DNA from: an uncultured Microcaldota archaeon
GTDB taxonomy: Archaea > Micrarchaeota > Micrarchaeia > Anstonellales > Bilamarchaeaceae
NCBI GenBank assembly: GCA_903835325.1
Contig: CAILMU010000205.1
Coordinates: forward strand, 1 to 17,421
Length of the DNA: 17,421 bases
Reading direction: 5' to 3'
Position 1 is the first letter of the stretch. Each line of letters begins with the position of its first letter. The translations under genes were made by a program, and so were the position numbers. The notes under the pieces are model-generated. The model was given only the letters and a program-made list of their open reading frames with translations. It had not been told where the DNA came from and made no database searches. Below, one piece after another: positions 1-6,365 of the stretch.

Positions 1-302
1 AGACCGCTGACAAGATCACCATCATTTTCAGATTCTATTCTTTAAGGATCATAATATTGATCATTTTCATTGGGATAATAATTACATTGGCTTTGTCCCA
101 TGACGTATGTTCCACCACTATCATAGGCATCCCAACTATATTATTGGCTGCGTTCTATTATTCTGAATATGTTATCCCGCTCAGAGAGATTGCAAAAGCA
201 CGAAAAGAGGGCATGATTACCAAATCTGGAAGCCGTTTGCCATGGAAAACATTGACCTATGAAATCAAGAAAAATGTTTCGCCCCCTCCCGCAGCCACAT
301 AA
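1..302 (+). CDS. C-terminal part of a membrane protein, cut by the window edge
   Basis: The reading frame is open from base 3 to the TAA at 300-302, with no stop before the left edge, so this is most likely the 3' end of a longer gene. A TTG at 57 could start an 81-residue protein, but nothing resembling a promoter precedes it. The visible part has two hydrophobic stretches: one rich in Ile before and around LIIFIGIIITLAL, and a second around TIIGIPTILLAAFYY. A charged, cytoplasm-like tail with LREIAKARKEG follows, ending in a Pro/Ala-rich stretch. I do not recognise the family. The lipoprotein gene downstream has its own TATA box, so this gene need not be in an operon with it. Confidence 0.5.
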   Translation, partial: TADKITIIFRFYSLRIIILIIFIGIIITLALSHDVCSTTIIGIPTILLAAFYYSEYVIPLREIAKARKEGMITKSGSRLPWKTLTYEIKKNVSPPPAAT

Positions 303-388
303 AAAACTTGGAACCCCCATACCATCAAATCCATACAAAATCCGTTCGGCAAGGTCTGATTGAAACCCATCGGCCCGGACTCATGGAA

Positions 389-396
389 TTTAAAAT
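389..396 (+). promoter_or_regulatory. TATA box of the Cys-rich lipoprotein gene
   Basis: TTTAAAAT lies about 25 bases before the ATG at 417. With usual archaeal TATA-to-start spacing the transcript would begin at or just before that ATG, giving a leaderless or near-leaderless mRNA. This supports 417 over the in-frame ATG at 360, which lies upstream of this box. Confidence 0.5.
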
Positions 397-416
397 TCAC
401 AATATTAAACCAAATC

Positions 417-1073
417 ATGCGACACAGGTATCACATAATCGCAATCGCCCTAGTGATCGTTTCATTATTCATGGCAGGCTGCGAAGGAGGAACGCTCAGC
501 GGCAACGCGATAGCCGAGCGCGACCCAACGCTCTGCCAGAAGGGGAGCAACCAGAGCGAGATAGACGACTGCCTCAACTCGTATGCGACCTCCCTGAACG
601 ATCCGGTCGCCTGCGGCATGATGTCGCAGGGGCAGAGATCGTCCTGCTACACCAGCGTGGCTCAGAACACCCGCAACTCGACCGTATGCAATTTCATCCA
701 GGATCAGAACGACCGGACGAAGTGCAACGGCATGGTGATCGCGGCCCAGCTGATAAATTCTACAGCGCAGACCGCCTCGCAGATAGGGAACCTGGTGAAC
801 AGCGTCGAAAGCTGGTTCGGCCTGGACCAGAGGAGCAAATGCGAAAGCTCCTGCAGGTCCCAGACAGCGCCGTGCGTCGACCAGTGCAAGAAAACCTATA
901 GCGGCGATGTACAGAACTGCAACACGATGGCAGACCAGAACGAGAAGGAGACTTGCATGCAGCAGGCGGACAAGACGCGGGGCTGGTGCTTGAACAATTA
1001 TTGCCCGGGCAACCTCGACAAATGCATGGAATGGTGCGCGCAGTCCAACGGCACCGGGCACATCATCCAGTAG
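417..1073 (+). CDS. Secreted cysteine-rich lipoprotein, function unknown
   Basis: The product has 218 residues from the ATG at 417. The N-terminus is a signal peptide: Arg/His-rich start, hydrophobic core IIAIALVIVSLF, then a lipobox MAGC with Cys22 as the likely lipidated residue. The mature part has 16 further cysteines. In its first half these fall in loosely repeated blocks of the type DPxxC...R(S/T)xC (DPTLC, DPVACG, RSSCY, STVC, RTKC). The second half is denser (ESSCRSQTAPCVDQC, NNYCPGNLDKCMEWC). An even count of 16 suits up to eight disulfides, but could also bind metal. The frame also opens at an ATG at 360, but that would put 19 residues before the signal peptide. A thioredoxin-CcdA protein is encoded convergently next door and could service its cysteines. 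No enzymatic motif is recognisable. Confidence 0.75.
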   Translation: MRHRYHIIAIALVIVSLFMAGCEGGTLSGNAIAERDPTLCQKGSNQSEIDDCLNSYATSLNDPVACGMMSQGQRSSCYTSVAQNTRNSTVCNFIQDQNDRTKCNGMVIAAQLINSTAQTASQIGNLVNSVESWFGLDQRSKCESSCRSQTAPCVDQCKKTYSGDVQNCNTMADQNEKETCMQQADKTRGWCLNNYCPGNLDKCMEWCAQSNGTGHIIQ

Positions 1074-1119
1074 GGACGGCGCGTTTCATGCCTATTCCAG
1101 GGTAGAGCAGAACGGGCAG

Positions 1120-1163
1120 TATTTTCTTACTGGGATAACCCTATCTTCTTATTGGAATAACCC
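1120..1163. repeat. 22-bp tandem duplication at the 3' end of the thioredoxin-CcdA gene
   Basis: Bases 1120-1141 and 1142-1163 are adjacent 22-bp copies with three mismatches. On the minus strand each copy carries the codons for the last residues and the TAA stop of the thioredoxin-CcdA gene: GGG TTA TTC CAA TAA in one, GGG TTA TCC CAG TAA in the other. The duplication therefore leaves the protein end almost unchanged. Confidence 0.8.
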
Positions 1164-2240
1164 CATCATCTGCGCGACCAGTAAAAGGAACAGAATAAAG
1201 AATATCAGTCCCGCAATCAGGTGGAACTGCCGGATATGGGCCTCCCTGAACTCTCCGACTTCATCCACGGACGCCTTCCCGGCGAAGATAATCAGCGCGA
1301 CCACCACCATAGGCATCACGAAGATGATGTTGTAGATGAAGAGATATGTCAACCCCTGCAGGGTCATTGATTTCGAGAGCATGCTCAGGACGATAAGGTA
1401 CGGCCCCGAAGAGCAGGGAAGGAGGAAAAGCGAGCAGATTAGGGCAGCGAAAGCGACCCCGGGAAGGGATGTGGCTTTCGCGATCACATCTTTCATGTAA
1501 GGCCTCAGGAAAAGAGGTATCTCGATAGAGATGAAGCCGGGCCGGTAGTCGAAATACGCCTTGATTTCCAGGACCGCCAGGACGAACGCCGCGATTGTGA
1601 TGATGGTGAAGAAAATGTTCGTGATTGCCTGGTTTGTTAGGAATTGGAGGATGCCGAGGCCCATCGTGAAATAAGAGATGAAGATGACGCCTATGAAGGT
1701 CGCTGAGGCCATCAGCATCCTTTTCTTGCCCTGCGTCTCGAGTATCGTCGCAAGGAGAAGCGCCATTATCGCTATTGTGCAGGGGTTTATGGAATCGGCT
1801 ATCGCCGCGCTCACGAGGACCACCGGGGTCAGGGTGGATGCCGCATCCAGGGTTTGGATATCGCTGAACGAATCCGAGGTATAGACCGCGCTCAAGGAAC
1901 TGTTCGTCGCATGGGCGCTGAATATATCGATATAGCGCGCTTGGCTCAATTCTCCGATCAAAATCGACCGGTTATCCAGGATTATGGTCGGCACGCCCCC
2001 CTTCCCCGGGTCGAGGCCGAAACGCGCGTACGCCTGGAACATCTCCTGGCGGTTGTTTGCGTCATGATAGACCTCTTTCTTCTCGATATTGAGGCCGTAT
2101 TGCCCTGTGAGGCCGGTCAGTATCGCATCGACCCTTGCGCAGTGCGGGCATCCTGCGCCGTAGTACTCGATGACTTGGAGCGCAGGGAAAACGCAAGGCA
2201 GTAGGAGCAGGAGAAAGAGCGTTGCTGGTTTGAAGTTCAT
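1149..2240 (-). CDS. Thioredoxin-CcdA/DsbD-like membrane thiol-disulfide oxidoreductase
   Basis: With the start at 2240 the protein has 363 residues, beginning with a signal sequence MNFKPATLFLLLLLPCVFP. A thioredoxin-like domain follows (about residues 20-110), with active site GCPHC (Cys31, Cys34) and a GVPTI cis-proline loop (Pro84). After a linker comes a six-helix CcdA/DsbD membrane domain carrying one cysteine in DSINPC (Cys154) and one in LLPCSSGP (Cys276), the expected membrane redox pair. In this family electrons pass from cytoplasmic thioredoxin through the membrane pair to an extracytoplasmic thioredoxin fold. Here that fold is fused at the N-terminus, the reverse of bacterial DsbD, where it is C-terminal. 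An in-frame ATG at 2309 exists but sits at the presumed TATA box. The ATG at 2240 has an AAGGT ribosome-binding sequence upstream and starts exactly at the signal peptide. Nearby secreted Cys-rich proteins are likely clients. Confidence 0.85.
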   Translation of the reverse strand: MNFKPATLFLLLLLPCVFPALQVIEYYGAGCPHCARVDAILTGLTGQYGLNIEKKEVYHDANNRQEMFQAYARFGLDPGKGGVPTIILDNRSILIGELSQARYIDIFSAHATNSSLSAVYTSDSFSDIQTLDAASTLTPVVLVSAAIADSINPCTIAIMALLLATILETQGKKRMLMASATFIGVIFISYFTMGLGILQFLTNQAITNIFFTIITIAAFVLAVLEIKAYFDYRPGFISIEIPLFLRPYMKDVIAKATSLPGVAFAALICSLFLLPCSSGPYLIVLSMLSKSMTLQGLTYLFIYNIIFVMPMVVVALIIFAGKASVDEVGEFREAHIRQFHLIAGLIFFILFLLLVAQMMGLFQ

Positions 2241-2311
2241 ATATCCGACCTTGCGGAAACCCCAACCGGACATTATCCATAGGTGATTTCCGGATGGACT
2301 TCTGCGCAAAA

Positions 2312-2320
2312 GGATTTAAT
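2312..2320 (-). promoter_or_regulatory. Possible TATA box of the thioredoxin-CcdA gene
   Basis: On the minus strand this reads ATTAAATCC, about 75 bases before the ATG at 2240, which would give a leader of roughly 50 bases. It overlaps the upstream ATG at 2309, an argument against that start. The match is weak and no other candidate is clear. Confidence 0.3.
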
Positions 2321-2345
2321 GGATTGGTAAAAGGGAATAATGATA

Positions 2346-2372
2346 AGAGAAAAAAGAAAAAATATATTATGT
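2346..2372 (-). terminator. T-rich terminator after secreted 4-Cys protein copy 1
   Basis: On the minus strand the sequence after the copy 1 gene runs into TTTTTTCTTTTTTCTCTT. Archaeal transcription stops at such T-runs without a hairpin. Similar T/C-rich tracts follow copies 2 and 3. Confidence 0.5.
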
Positions 2373-2379
2373 TAGCTAG

Positions 2380-2455
2380 GTGCTGCTAGGACGCAGTCAC
2401 GATAGGTTGCTAGGTAATTATCGGGTGGACGCAGCTGCGATAGTTTGCTAGGTAA
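2380..2455 (-). repeat. 38-nt tandem duplication across the stop codon of 4-Cys copy 1
   Basis: On the minus strand 2455-2418 and 2417-2380 both begin TTACCTAGCAA and stay alike for about 29 bases, through CTGCGTCC, then diverge. The second copy lies after the copy 1 stop codon. In a different frame it encodes an alternative tail, YLATYRDCVLAAPS then stop, which resembles the C-terminus of copy 3 (FLANYRSCVLPAPG). Because 38 is not a multiple of 3, the duplication replaced the original tail with CVHPIIT. Confidence 0.7.
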
Positions 2456-2856
2456 CCATTATAGTCGCCCATGACAGAGTCGCCTGAGGGTAGATACCAG
2501 CTGTAGCCATTGTACAACACACCAAGGAAACCAGCCTTGAAATAGAGGGCCGTCGCCTGTTGCATGAGGGCGTCGAAAGGGACATACGCTTTGCTGGCGC
2601 AATCGTAGTCGCTGTTACTGCAAGCAAACAGCGTTGATCTCGCAGAAGAGAGACTGCTTTTTGTTGCAATGAAGTCGGGTTTGTAGGTTTTGTTGAATTT
2701 ATTGCCCTGGCTTTCCAGACTTTTGAACAAATTAGGAGCATCCGCACATTTCACAGCATTCCTTATTAGAAGGACACCTGGGTCGGTAGGAATCGCAATC
2801 GCGAAAAAAAGCCCCGATATGACCAAAATGCCGATTAACAGCACCGATATTTTCAT
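2410..2856 (-). CDS. Small secreted 4-Cys protein, copy 1 of 3
   Basis: This 148-residue protein has a signal peptide (MKISVLLIGILVISGLFFAIA, cut probably near AIAIP). The mature domain has four cysteines: VKC, FAC, YDC and RSC. All four recur in copy 3 and in the broken copy 2, which suggests two structural disulfides. The best-conserved block is PFDALMQQA.ALYF.AGFLGV.YNGYSWY. I do not recognise the family. The gene has its own TATA box, an AGGTGAT ribosome-binding sequence five bases before the ATG, and a T-rich terminator, so it is probably transcribed alone. Its last residues (CVHPIIT) differ from copy 3 because of a small tandem duplication over the 3' end. Confidence 0.75.
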   Translation of the reverse strand: MKISVLLIGILVISGLFFAIAIPTDPGVLLIRNAVKCADAPNLFKSLESQGNKFNKTYKPDFIATKSSLSSARSTLFACSNSDYDCASKAYVPFDALMQQATALYFKAGFLGVLYNGYSWYLPSGDSVMGDYNGYLANYRSCVHPIIT

Positions 2857-2890
2857 CTCATATCACCTGTTCGAATCTAGGAAGCGAAAG

Positions 2891-2898
2891 TTTATAAA
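2891..2898 (-). promoter_or_regulatory. TATA box of 4-Cys copy 1
   Basis: A perfect TTTATAAA lies about 38 bases before the ATG at 2856, leaving a short leader that includes the AGGTGAT ribosome-binding sequence. Confidence 0.65.
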
Positions 2899-2957
2899 GA
2901 TTACAACCCGGCTGGAATCGGAAAAAGAAAAGAAGGAAAAGAGGGAAAAGAAGATGG

Positions 2958-3407
2958 TCAACCCGGTGTCGGGTTCAGAGAGCAGCTCCTGAAATTATTC
3001 AGCATCACCTGATAATCCGCAAGGATGATAAACCATGGCGTGACCCAGTTAAACACTCCGAGGAAACCAGCCCGGAAATAGAGGGCCGATGCTTATTGCA
3101 TGTAGCCGTCGAATGTCGGATAGACCTCGTTCACGCAATCGGAATCGTTGGGGGGATGCAGGCAGGCGGAAAAACTCGGTATTGTGGAGCTCAGGCTGGA
3201 ATTCAACGCAGTGAAACCGGATGCGCATGTGCCGTTGAATCCATTGGCCGTGGCCCTTAGGTTAGTGAAGAGGTTCGGGTGTGGCGTCGTCACGATATAT
3301 GAGCAGGTGACCGCCTTCAACACCAGGACCGTTGAATTGGACAACGGAATGCTGCTTGCGAAGATCATCTTTGCGATGACCAATAGAACTAATGAGTATA
3401 ATGCCAT
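2958..3407 (-). pseudogene. Middle copy of the secreted 4-Cys family, broken by one in-frame TAA
   Basis: The ATG at 3407 opens a 104-residue frame with a signal peptide (MALYSLVLLVIAKMIFASS) that ends at a TAA at 3095-3093. The frame continues past it with no further stop to a TGA at 2960-2958. The region after the TAA encodes ASALYFRAGFLGVF, nearly the same as copy 3, and ends FRSCSLNPTPG like the other copies. In copy 3 the codons at the break are ATG CAG CAG GCA; here they are ATG CAA TAA GCA, so a Gln codon became a stop. A stretch after LGVF has also lost the YNGYSWY motif. Upstream, AGGTGA sits 13 bases from the ATG, further than in the other copies. A shortened secreted protein lacking the fourth Cys could still be made, but a decaying copy is more likely. 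Confidence 0.7.
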
Positions 3408-3451
3408 TATTTATCTGAAATCACCTGATCGGCTCTTGGGGGAACGAAAAT

Positions 3452-3459
3452 CCATAAAT
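3452..3459 (-). promoter_or_regulatory. Possible TATA box of the broken 4-Cys copy 2
   Basis: The minus strand reads GATTTATGGA here, about 48 bases before the ATG at 3407. It is a weaker TATA match, and further away, than in the sister copies, consistent with relaxed selection. Confidence 0.3.
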
Positions 3460-3495
3460 CAGATAAACTGGCAGGCTTGTGCAAAATAGGGAAAT

Positions 3496-3525
3496 TAAAA
3501 TGAAAAATGGAAAAAAGAAAAACTA
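3496..3525 (-). terminator. T-rich terminator after 4-Cys copy 3
   Basis: On the minus strand this stretch reads as several T-runs (TTTTTCTTTTTTCC then CATTTTTCATTTT) directly after the stop codon of copy 3. It matches the T-tract architecture after copy 1. Confidence 0.5.
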
Positions 3526-3532
3526 TGAAATA

Positions 3533-3994
3533 TCAACCAGGTGCCGGTAGGACGCAGCTACGATAGTTTGCTAGGAAAACATTATAGTAGCTCACGACAG
3601 AGGGGCTTGTGGGATTATACCAGCTGTAGCCATTGTAAAACACACCGAGCAAACCAGCCCTGAAATAGAGGGCCGATGCCTGCTGCATGAGGGCGTCGAA
3701 AGGGATATACTTTTTGCTGGTGCAATCGTAGTTGTTGTTGGCGCAAGCCCACAACGCAGATCTCGCAGAAATGAGACTGCTTCCTGTTGTAGCGAATTGG
3801 CCGCTGAAGGAAGTGTTGAAAGTATTGCCCTGCAGGTTCAGACTTTTGAACAGACTGGGACCGTCACCATTAAATGCACAGTTCACCGCAATCCTTAATT
3901 GCTTGACACCCGGGTCAAGCGGAATCGGAATCGCACTCGCGAAAAAAAGTCCTGACATGACCAGAAGGCCGATCATCAGCATCGATTTATTCAT
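3533..3994 (-). CDS. Small secreted 4-Cys protein, copy 3 of 3
   Basis: This 153-residue protein has a signal peptide (MNKSMLMIGLLVMSGLFFASA) and a mature domain with four cysteines (VNC, WAC, YDC, RSC). It is close to copy 1 over the whole length, best in SLFKSL..QGN.FN, SARS.L.AC and PFDALMQQASALYFRAGLLGV. This copy looks the most intact. AGGTGA lies six bases before the ATG, and a TATA-like TTTAAA lies about 36 bases upstream, apparently shared with the divergent protease gene. The family is unknown to me. Signal peptide and paired cysteines point to an extracellular or envelope role. Confidence 0.75.
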   Translation of the reverse strand: MNKSMLMIGLLVMSGLFFASAIPIPLDPGVKQLRIAVNCAFNGDGPSLFKSLNLQGNTFNTSFSGQFATTGSSLISARSALWACANNNYDCTSKKYIPFDALMQQASALYFRAGLLGVFYNGYSWYNPTSPSVVSYYNVFLANYRSCVLPAPG

Positions 3995-4026
3995 GATTAA
4001 TCACCTGGTAGAGATAAGATGCTAAG

Positions 4027-4036
4027 GTTTAAATCC
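4027..4036. promoter_or_regulatory. Shared palindromic TATA box between 4-Cys copy 3 and the hydrogenase protease
   Basis: The core TTTAAA (4028-4033) reads the same on both strands. It is centred about 36 bases from the ATG of each divergent gene (3994 on minus, 4066 on plus). No second TATA-like sequence is present in the 71-bp gap, so one box may serve both directions. Confidence 0.5.
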
Positions 4037-4065
4037 CCTCCGAGCTTAAGCCGATAGCGTTCCCT

Positions 4066-4509
4066 ATGACAGACGTGGTGAAGGCGGATAATTCGGAAAA
4101 GGCGGGCGCATCCATAAAGGCCAGGATACTCGTTTTCGGGAACACGCTTGTCGAGGAGGATTCCCTTGCGCTGAAACTCCTTCCGAAACTGCGAAAAGCC
4201 TTCAAGGGAATCGAGTTCAAGGAGTTCGACACTTCCGAGAACCTCGAGGATGAAGGCGGGGATCTCATCATCCTCGATACGGCTTTCGGGATAGAGAAAG
4301 TGACGCTCATCGAAGATTTGGACAGCCTGCAGATGAGCAAGACCTGTTCGATGCATGATTTCGACCTGCCGATAACCTTGCGGATACTGATAAAACTAAA
4401 AGCGATCGATTCCGTGAAGATTATCGCCATCCCGGCAGGATACGATGAGAAATTGGCAGGCAAGGAAGCGGCTGAGATAATCGGGGAGCTTTTCCACCGC
4501 CCTATTTAA
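4066..4509 (+). CDS. [NiFe]-hydrogenase maturation endopeptidase (HycI/HyaD family)
   Basis: The 147-residue product fits the size of hydrogenase maturation proteases. These clip the C-terminal tail of the large subunit after nickel insertion. The family motif GNxLxxDD appears as VFGNTLVEED (residues 23-32). By position against E. coli HycI, Asp32, Asp71 (in LIILDTAFG) and His97 (in SMHD) would be the three nickel-sensing ligands. The first acidic residue of the motif is Glu rather than Asp. The gene is followed after 34 bases by an unknown gene and lies convergent to the hydrogenase operon, whose large subunit has a matching short tail after DPCxxCxxH. The first 18 residues precede the core fold and look disordered. 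Confidence 0.8.
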   Translation: MTDVVKADNSEKAGASIKARILVFGNTLVEEDSLALKLLPKLRKAFKGIEFKEFDTSENLEDEGGDLIILDTAFGIEKVTLIEDLDSLQMSKTCSMHDFDLPITLRILIKLKAIDSVKIIAIPAGYDEKLAGKEAAEIIGELFHRPI

Positions 4510-4543
4510 CTGTTACTGGATATCTATCTGTATGGTGTGAAAT

Positions 4544-5068
4544 GTGGTGGACAGCAAACAACAGACAGTTACAGATGGGGAAGCCCTCTCGGCCTTGACA
4601 TCGCTGGCGTATTGCGGGGATATAGCTTTCCTCTCATCCATTGTGAACGAAGCCAAGCCGGCTTTCAAGAAAAGGGTGGAATCTGCAATGTTGCTTGCCA
4701 TGGAAGTAGGCATCTCGCACGGATGGTCGAGCTGCGCAGATAAAGAATTCGTCTGGACCGGCCATGAACCAATACGATCCGTGCTCGAAACCGGATGCTC
4801 TGACTTCTGCAAGGAGCATGCGCGGGAGATAATAGAAGAATATTACGGCACGGATGGAAAGCGCGTCTATCTTCCAGCGGTTCCGAGCATCCTCCCGGAT
4901 TTGGAGGCGGAGCGCTCCAAGAATATCCCGAGATTGGGGAAATGCCGCGAGATATTATCGCTCTATCTCAAACAGGAGAGCAAGGAGACCGCAAGAGCGG
5001 GCATGCCGAAGTTCGCTTCGCAGCCTCCATCGGCTAATGGCGCGGCCTTGAGGAAGCAGACCTGCTAG
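4544..5068 (+). CDS. Uncharacterised protein downstream of the hydrogenase protease
   Basis: I do not recognise this 174-residue protein. It starts at GTG (4544; the next codon, 4547, is also GTG), 34 bases after the protease gene, so the two are probably co-transcribed. It has no signal peptide or membrane helix and looks mostly helical. It has six cysteines (24, 64, 85, 89, 134, 174) and histidines at 59, 74 and 92. CSDFCKEH (85-92) is a compact CxxxCxxH that could bind metal. The last 25 residues (KFASQPPSANGAALRKQTC end) look flexible and finish in Cys. Its stop codon overlaps the stop codon of the convergent hydrogenase large-subunit gene. Position alone suggests a link to hydrogenase assembly or function. 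Confidence 0.6.
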   Translation: MVDSKQQTVTDGEALSALTSLAYCGDIAFLSSIVNEAKPAFKKRVESAMLLAMEVGISHGWSSCADKEFVWTGHEPIRSVLETGCSDFCKEHAREIIEEYYGTDGKRVYLPAVPSILPDLEAERSKNIPRLGKCREILSLYLKQESKETARAGMPKFASQPPSANGAALRKQTC

Positions 5069-6360
5069 CCCTTCCAGTTCACTTTCAGGAAATGCGTCGC
5101 GCAGCTCATGCAAGGGTCGTATGCGCGTATGAGCTTCTCTATCTCGAGCGATATCTGCTCCTTCTTCATCCCTGAATCCAGTTTCGCCTGCACAAGCGCG
5201 CCGATATCCTGCTCTATCTTTATCTGGTTCTGGGATGTCGGGATGACGAGGTCCGCGAATTCGATTTTTCCCGAATCATCTATCATTAGATTGTAGTAGA
5301 GCGTGCCCCGGGGCGCCTCGAGCACGCCGATGCCTTCTGATTTCTTCGGTGTAAGCGCTATCTTCGGCTCCTCCTTGACATCCAGGGATTCGAGAAGCTC
5401 TATCGATGAATCGATGCAATGCACTATCTCTATCGCCTGGGCAAGGTTGTTCCTGAAGACATTCGCCGAGGGGAAGGCTTTCAGATGCCTGTTCATGTCT
5501 TTGCGGGTCCTGCGGTTGAGCGTATCCCGGTTCATGTTCATCCTCGATAACGCCCCCACGATGTATGACGAGCCCCGGAATTCGAAACCAGGCGCCGTGG
5601 AATACGGAACCACCGTCTTCTCGAGGTAGGAGCGGAAATCCCGGCGGCTGATGCATAGTCCGCTGGATGCCATCAGGTCCCCCTCCTGATAGCTGAAGCG
5701 GTCGTTGCGCAGCGCGATGTTGGTCGTGCGGTGCTCGAACGAGAAATCGCGCTCGAGGAAGATATCGGCGAATCCGATCGCTGCGCTGCGTACTGCGCGC
5801 AGCTTTTTCGCGACATCTTTGGCTGACGCCTGCTCAGGCAGCTTCGTGAAACCACCGATCTGCGGGAACGGCGAGTGCACCGCCCTCCCCCCCACAAGCA
5901 CGCAGAGGTCGTTCCCTGCGCCCTTCACATCGAATGCCTTATGGACGAGCTCGTGCTCGATGCCTTCATCCGAGAATTCCAGGATAGAATCCTTGCCGAA
6001 GATGTCTGGCAGGCAGAAGAGGTAGAGATGCATCGCGTGGTCGCGGATATTGAGCCCGTAGAGAAGGAGGTCGCGGAGCATGACGGTCTGCTCGGACGGT
6101 GTGTGCGAAATCGCGTTCTCCACGCAGTTGATGCAGCACATGAGATGCGCTATCGAGCAGGTCCCGCAGATGCGCGAGACGACTTGGTGGACGGCGAGAG
6201 CCGGCTTCCCGACCGCTGCTGTGGTGAAGAAGCGCTTGTTCTCATTTATTCGGAGCCTCGCGCCGGTCACTTTCCCGTCGCGGACAGACACATCGAGGTC
6301 GGTATGGCCCTCGATTTTGCTCAGGTTCTTTATCGTCAGGTCGAAGCTTTCCGTGTGCAT
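5065..6360 (-). CDS. [NiFe]-hydrogenase large (catalytic) subunit, group 3-like
   Basis: This 431-residue catalytic subunit binds the NiFe(CN)2CO centre. The N-terminal motif RICGTCSIAH gives ligands Cys65 and Cys68, and the C-terminal motif DPCMSCATH gives Cys417 and Cys420. KIEGH (Glu17) and EAPRGTLYYN, the conserved Pro-Arg-Gly near the active site, are also present. Cofactor-binding (group 3) enzymes share this DPCxxCxxH ending. Only eight residues follow His423 (FLKVNWKG), a short cleavable tail compatible with a HycI-type protease, and one such gene lies nearby. No membrane helix is present, so a soluble enzyme is expected. It is the last gene of a small subunit-cupin-large subunit operon, starting five bases after the cupin stop. 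No diaphorase, F420-binding or heterodisulfide reductase subunit is visible in the window. Confidence 0.92.
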   Translation of the reverse strand: MHTESFDLTIKNLSKIEGHTDLDVSVRDGKVTGARLRINENKRFFTTAAVGKPALAVHQVVSRICGTCSIAHLMCCINCVENAISHTPSEQTVMLRDLLLYGLNIRDHAMHLYLFCLPDIFGKDSILEFSDEGIEHELVHKAFDVKGAGNDLCVLVGGRAVHSPFPQIGGFTKLPEQASAKDVAKKLRAVRSAAIGFADIFLERDFSFEHRTTNIALRNDRFSYQEGDLMASSGLCISRRDFRSYLEKTVVPYSTAPGFEFRGSSYIVGALSRMNMNRDTLNRRTRKDMNRHLKAFPSANVFRNNLAQAIEIVHCIDSSIELLESLDVKEEPKIALTPKKSEGIGVLEAPRGTLYYNLMIDDSGKIEFADLVIPTSQNQIKIEQDIGALVQAKLDSGMKKEQISLEIEKLIRAYDPCMSCATHFLKVNWKG

Positions 6361-6365
6361 GATAA

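Noticed and set aside
465..1061. 198-residue minus-strand frame over the lipoprotein gene
   Set aside because: The plus strand has a signal peptide, lipobox and regular cysteines; the reverse frame has no motif and no promoter.
3093..3095. Programmed recoding of the TAA in the middle 4-Cys gene
   Set aside because: TAA is not a known recoding codon for selenocysteine or pyrrolysine, there is no visible stimulatory structure, and the sister genes have plain Gln codons there.
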